Shown piece after piece: positions 32,515 to 35,186 of a DNA stretch of 35,186 bases. Positions within the stretch are counted from its first letter, which is position 1. Each line of letters starts with the position of its first letter. A program made the translations under genes and the position numbers. The stretch covers positions 1 to 35,186 of the forward strand of contig NZ_VWPL01000036.1 of assembly GCF_008630065.1 (NCBI RefSeq), given 5' to 3'. This DNA is from Blastochloris sulfoviridis. GTDB taxonomy: Bacteria; Pseudomonadota; Alphaproteobacteria; Rhizobiales; Xanthobacteraceae. The notes beneath the pieces are model-generated. The model did not search any database, was not told where the DNA came from, and worked only from the letters and a program-made list of their open reading frames with translations.

Positions 32515-34031
32515 CCGCGACCCTCGCCGACGTGCTGTTCGCCGCCGCCCGCGCCGCGCCCGCAGCCCCGGCCCTGGTCGGCGAGGCCGGCACGCTCGGC
32601 TTCGGCGAACTCGCGGCACGGGTCGAAGCCGTCGCCGCCGGCCTGCGGGCGCTTGAAAGGCCCGACGCGCCACGCCCGCACGCGCTGGCGCTGCGGCCGG
32701 ACCGCGACGACGTCATCGCGCTGCTCGCCCATGCGGTGGCCGGCATCCCCATCCTGCCGCTGCACCCGTCTCTTCCCGAGGCCGAGGCCCTGCGGCTCGC
32801 CGAGGCCGCCGGGGCGCGGCGGCTGACGGTGGCGGAGACGCTGGCTTTGGCCCGCCCGCCGCGACCGGAGGCGCCCCGGCCCGAAGGGACCGACGACCTT
32901 TTCCTGGTCGCCACCTCCGGCTCGTCCGGCCCCCCGAAGATCGCCCGCCTCGCCCATCGCGCGGTGCTGACGGCCGCATTCGCGCTCACCCGCCGCCTGC
33001 CGTTCGGTCCCAATGACCGCTGGATCCTGACGCTGCCGCTCGCCCATGTCGGCGGCCTGTCGGTGATCGCCCGCTGCCTCGCCGCCCAAAAGCCCATGGT
33101 GCTGGTGCCGCGCTTCTCGGAGGACGCGGTGCTTGCCGCCATCGGTGAACACGGCGGCACGCGGCTGTCCGCCGTGCCGGCGATCGCCGACCGCCTGCTC
33201 GCCACAGGCCACGGCGACCTGATCTCCCGCCTCAGCCTGATCATGCTCGGCGGCCAGGCAGCCCCTCTCGCGTTGCGCCGGGCGCTGCGGGAGGCCGGCG
33301 TACCGGCGGTGGCGAGCTACGGCCTCACCGAAAGCTGCGCCGCCGCGGCCTGCGAATCGCCCGAAGAGGCGGGGCTTTTGCTGCCGGGCGCGGGGCGCGC
33401 GCTCGACGGCGTCAAGATCGCCATCGCCGATGACGCAGGCCAACCGCTGCCGGCCGGCGTGCCGGGGCGCATCCTGCTTGAAACCGACTCGCTGCTTTCC
33501 GGCTATCTCGGCCGGCCCGACCTCGCGGTGCGCGACGCTGCCGGCCGCTTCGATACCGGCGACCTCGGGCTGCTCGACGAGTCGGGGCGGCTGCACGTGG
33601 AGGGCCGCCGCGCCGAGACGATCGTCACCGGCGGCGAGAAGGTGGTGCCGGGCACGGTCGAGGCGGTCTTGCGCGAGCACCCGGCCGTGCGCGAGGCGGT
33701 GGTGTTCGCTGTGCCCGATCCGCGCTGGGGTGCTATCGTCTGCGCCGCGGTCGAGCGGACGCCGGGCGGCAACGATCCGGCGCCTGTCGATTCGGGCCTC
33801 GCCGATTTGGTGCGCGCCGATTCGGTGTTCGCCGATTCGGTGCTCGCTGCGGAACTCGCGGCGATTTGTGCCCGCGACCTGCCGCCCTGGGCGCGGCCGC
33901 GCCGGCTGGCGGTTATTGAGCACCTTCCGCGCCTCGGCAACGGCAAGATCGACCGCCGCGCCGTGCCGGCGCTGGCCGCGCCGCTGCTGTGGCCGCTTCC
34001 GGCGCCGCAAGCGGGCGATCCGCCGTCGTAA
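32511..34031 (+). CDS. menE: o-Succinylbenzoate-CoA ligase
   Basis: This 506-residue adenylate-forming enzyme activates o-succinylbenzoate with CoA. It has the P-loop ATSGSSGPPK (134-143), YGLTES (270-275), FDTGDLG (347-353), GRRAETIVTGGEKV (365-378) and the catalytic Lys of the C-terminal subdomain in NGKIDRR (K479). Residues about 427-446 are four 5-residue repeats (VDSGL, ADLVR, ADSVF, ADSVL) inserted before ELAAICARDLPP. The last 20 residues and the stop fall in another tandem repeat (34007-34069). It is the last men gene; menA, menG/ubiE and a thioesterase are not in the window. Confidence 0.92.
   Translation: MTATLADVLFAAARAAPAAPALVGEAGTLGFGELAARVEAVAAGLRALERPDAPRPHALALRPDRDDVIALLAHAVAGIPILPLHPSLPEAEALRLAEAAGARRLTVAETLALARPPRPEAPRPEGTDDLFLVATSGSSGPPKIARLAHRAVLTAAFALTRRLPFGPNDRWILTLPLAHVGGLSVIARCLAAQKPMVLVPRFSEDAVLAAIGEHGGTRLSAVPAIADRLLATGHGDLISRLSLIMLGGQAAPLALRRALREAGVPAVASYGLTESCAAAACESPEEAGLLLPGAGRALDGVKIAIADDAGQPLPAGVPGRILLETDSLLSGYLGRPDLAVRDAAGRFDTGDLGLLDESGRLHVEGRRAETIVTGGEKVVPGTVEAVLREHPAVREAVVFAVPDPRWGAIVCAAVERTPGGNDPAPVDSGLADLVRADSVFADSVLAAELAAICARDLPPWARPRRLAVIEHLPRLGNGKIDRRAVPALAAPLLWPLPAPQAGDPPS
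33786..33845 (+). repeat. 15-base coding tandem repeat, four units, in menE
   Basis: Units at 33786, 33801, 33816 and 33831 vary around GCCGATTCGGTGTTC and encode 5-residue blocks in frame. They lie in the linker region of the C-terminal subdomain, between PDPRWGAIVCAAVERTPGG and the ELAAICAR helix. Confidence 0.9.
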
Positions 34032-34069
34032 GCGGGCGATCCGGCGCCGCAAGCGGGCTGGACGGCGCC
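34007..34069 (+). repeat. 21-base tandem repeat across the menE stop codon
   Basis: Units 34007-34027, 34028-34048 and 34049-34069 vary around GCAAGCGGGCGATCCGGCGCC. The second unit reads GTAAGC where the others read GCAAGC, which makes the TAA stop of menE. Confidence 0.85.
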
Positions 34070-34176
34070 GCTTCGCCGCGCGGATCGGCCATTTCGGGCG
34101 CGCGAGTTGCTTGCGCGGTCCCGGCCCTTGTGGCAGTAGGAGCGCCGACGCGGCGCCCGGCGCGACGTGTCGTGCA

Positions 34177-34250
34177 GTTTCCGGCCGGTCCCTCCGGGAC
34201 GCCGGAAACGGCCCGCCGAAAACCCGAACGCGAGTGGCGGATTTTCGGCG
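34177..34250. repeat. Second copy of the composite two-hairpin repeat
   Basis: GTTTCCGGC (34177-34185) and GCCGGAAAC (34201-34209) form hairpin 1. CGCCGAAAACCCG (34214-34226) and CGGATTTTCGGCG (34238-34250) form hairpin 2 with one mismatch. Spacing matches the copy at 2474-2547. The region 34070-34295 shows no gene. Confidence 0.8.
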
Positions 34251-34295
34251 AACGGAATACGGCTCGAAGGCCCGATCGGCCGGAACCCGTATGAT

Positions 34296-34370
<75 letters not shown>

Positions 34371-34450
34371 GCCCAACCGCTGATATCTCAATAACTTACT
34401 GAGCCTCTTGGCCTTTTCGCACCGTCCCTGATACACGGGACTGATACACC

Positions 34451-35032
34451 ATGGTGCTAAGAATGGCCTGCCCGACGAGGCGGAAGGGCTCCGATAACTG
34501 GTACTTCCGCCGCAAGATCCCCGCCGACGTGCAACGCATCCTTGCCTCGCTCCCGAAGGACCAGCGGCCTGCCGGGTGGTACAAGACGCACATCAGCATT
34601 TCGCTCGGCACCGCCGATCGGAACGAGGCGAAGGCCAGGTGCCCGGAGGTCGCCGCTGCGGTCGAGAGGCAGATCGAAGCGTTCCGAAACGGACCCAAGC
34701 CGCTCACGCCGAAGCAGATCGTAGCCTTGTCCGGCCTTCTCTACCGGGCGTTCGCCGAGGGGCTGGAAGAAGACCCCGTCCTCACGCCAGAGCAGTGGCG
34801 GGATGTCGCCGGCTCGAACCGCGAAGCGCGTCTCGGACAATTTGGGCTCGGTGCCCAGCTTGGCATCTTCAGCAGCGAAGCTGAGCGCCGCGCCGCATCG
34901 ATGGAACAGCGCTTCGGCAGGAGCTATGCCGGAATGTGGGTGACGGGCGATCAGGCGGCGCTGGTGGACGACGTGGCAACGACCTCGCACCCGTCGGTGA
35001 ATCTGACACCCTCGATCAGCTTGGGCAACTGA
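34451..35032 (+). pseudogene. Truncated phage-type tyrosine integrase (N-terminal part)
   Basis: The frame gives 193 residues starting MVLRMACPTRRKGSDNWYFR. The opening (WYFRRKIPADVQRIL, SISLGTADRNEAKARCPEVAA, KPLTPKQIVALSG) matches the N-terminal domain of tRNA-targeting integrases in alphaproteobacteria. The catalytic domain with the R-H-R-Y residues is absent. From about 34920 the sequence belongs to an IS256-type element read on the opposite strand, so the last 35 or so residues are not integrase. It begins 80 bases after tRNA-Thr and reads away from it. An ATG at 34463 is an alternative start. Confidence 0.75.
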
Positions 35033-35186
35033 TTCTGGCCCTTCAGCCGGCGCCAGGTTTTCGAGGCGGCCTGCACCAGCTTGAACACCATCGTCTTCGC
35101 TGTCTTCGGCGACAGCGCGCCCTTGGTGCGAACCGTGCGATGACGCACCGTCGCGAACACGCTCTCGATCGGGTTGGTCGTACGAA
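34921..35186 (-). mobile_element. IS256-family insertion sequence, one end
   Basis: The element interrupts the integrase frame. Its end is placed near 34921 because GAGCTATGCCGGAATGTGGG looks like an IS256-type terminal repeat and the transposase stop lies 30 bases inside. The exact edge is a guess, since the other end is outside the window. Confidence 0.6.
34951..35186 (-). CDS. IS256-family (Mutator-type) transposase, C-terminal part
   Basis: This is the last 78 codons of a transposase whose 5-prime part lies beyond the window. It reads RTTNPIESVFATVRHRT and then KTMVFKLVQAASKTWRRLKG and NQLPKLIEGVRFTDG. These are the strongly conserved C-terminal blocks of IS256-family DDE transposases; NPIES carries the catalytic Glu. 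The frame is intact to its TGA at 34953-34951. Whether the element is complete and active cannot be judged here. Confidence 0.9.
   Translation of the reverse strand, partial: RTTNPIESVFATVRHRTVRTKGALSPKTAKTMVFKLVQAASKTWRRLKGQNQLPKLIEGVRFTDGCEVVATSSTSAA

Overview
The window is about 70% G+C by eye and densely coding, and it looks like a chromosome segment of an alphaproteobacterium of the Hyphomicrobiales. The clues are the alphaproteobacterial type of Rieske protein, the dispersed intergenic palindromes of rhizobial and Rhodopseudomonas type (for example the element carrying AAAAGTGGA and CCGGTTTTGCG), and the proteobacterial cell-envelope genes. A complete classical menaquinone operon is unusual in this class. 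It is known from some phototrophic members such as Blastochloris and Rhodobium, so a Blastochloris-like phototroph is a reasonable guess, but it is only an inference.

Layout. 1-2550: a small DUF2892 membrane protein, then a compact operon of a UPF0251/DUF134 regulator, a cytochrome bc1-type Rieske protein and a NifX-like protein. 2957-7800: the molybdate regulator ModE, convergent with an operon of a periplasmic solute-binding protein and a TonB-dependent receptor; a ModE-box-like palindrome lies on the start of that operon. 8290-10443: a bifunctional class A penicillin-binding protein. 10783-13785: an ABC exporter operon (adaptor, FtsX/MacB-type permease, LolD-like ATPase). 13915-18520: a ChaN-family protein, a Rossmann-fold NAD(P)-binding protein and a second TonB-dependent receptor. 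18704-26360: surface polysaccharide genes in both orientations (UDP-glucuronate 4-epimerase, polyprenyl-phosphate sugar-1-phosphate transferase, epimerase/reductase, O-antigen ligase/polymerase, nucleotide-sugar dehydrogenase, GT4 glycosyltransferase). 26610-34031: menF-menD-menH-menB-menC-menE, mostly joined by 4-base stop/start overlaps and in the same order as in E. coli. 34296-35186: tRNA-Thr(GGU), then an integrase fragment interrupted by an IS256-family transposase, which looks like the edge of an integrated element.

How the parts work together. The men genes convert chorismate to 1,4-dihydroxy-2-naphthoyl-CoA; the prenyltransferase, methyltransferase and thioesterase steps are encoded elsewhere. 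The Rieske protein belongs to quinol oxidation, but its cytochrome b and c1 partners are not beside it. The ModE / binding protein / receptor block reads as a molybdenum-responsive uptake module. The polysaccharide genes would activate, epimerise, oxidise, transfer and polymerise sugars for LPS or a capsule.

Intergenic DNA is filled with palindromic repeats of at least four families, some nested. Several short tandem repeats with a 15-base period lie in or beside genes, including two that extend proteins in frame. All calls come from reading the sequence and recalling family signatures; no database search was run.
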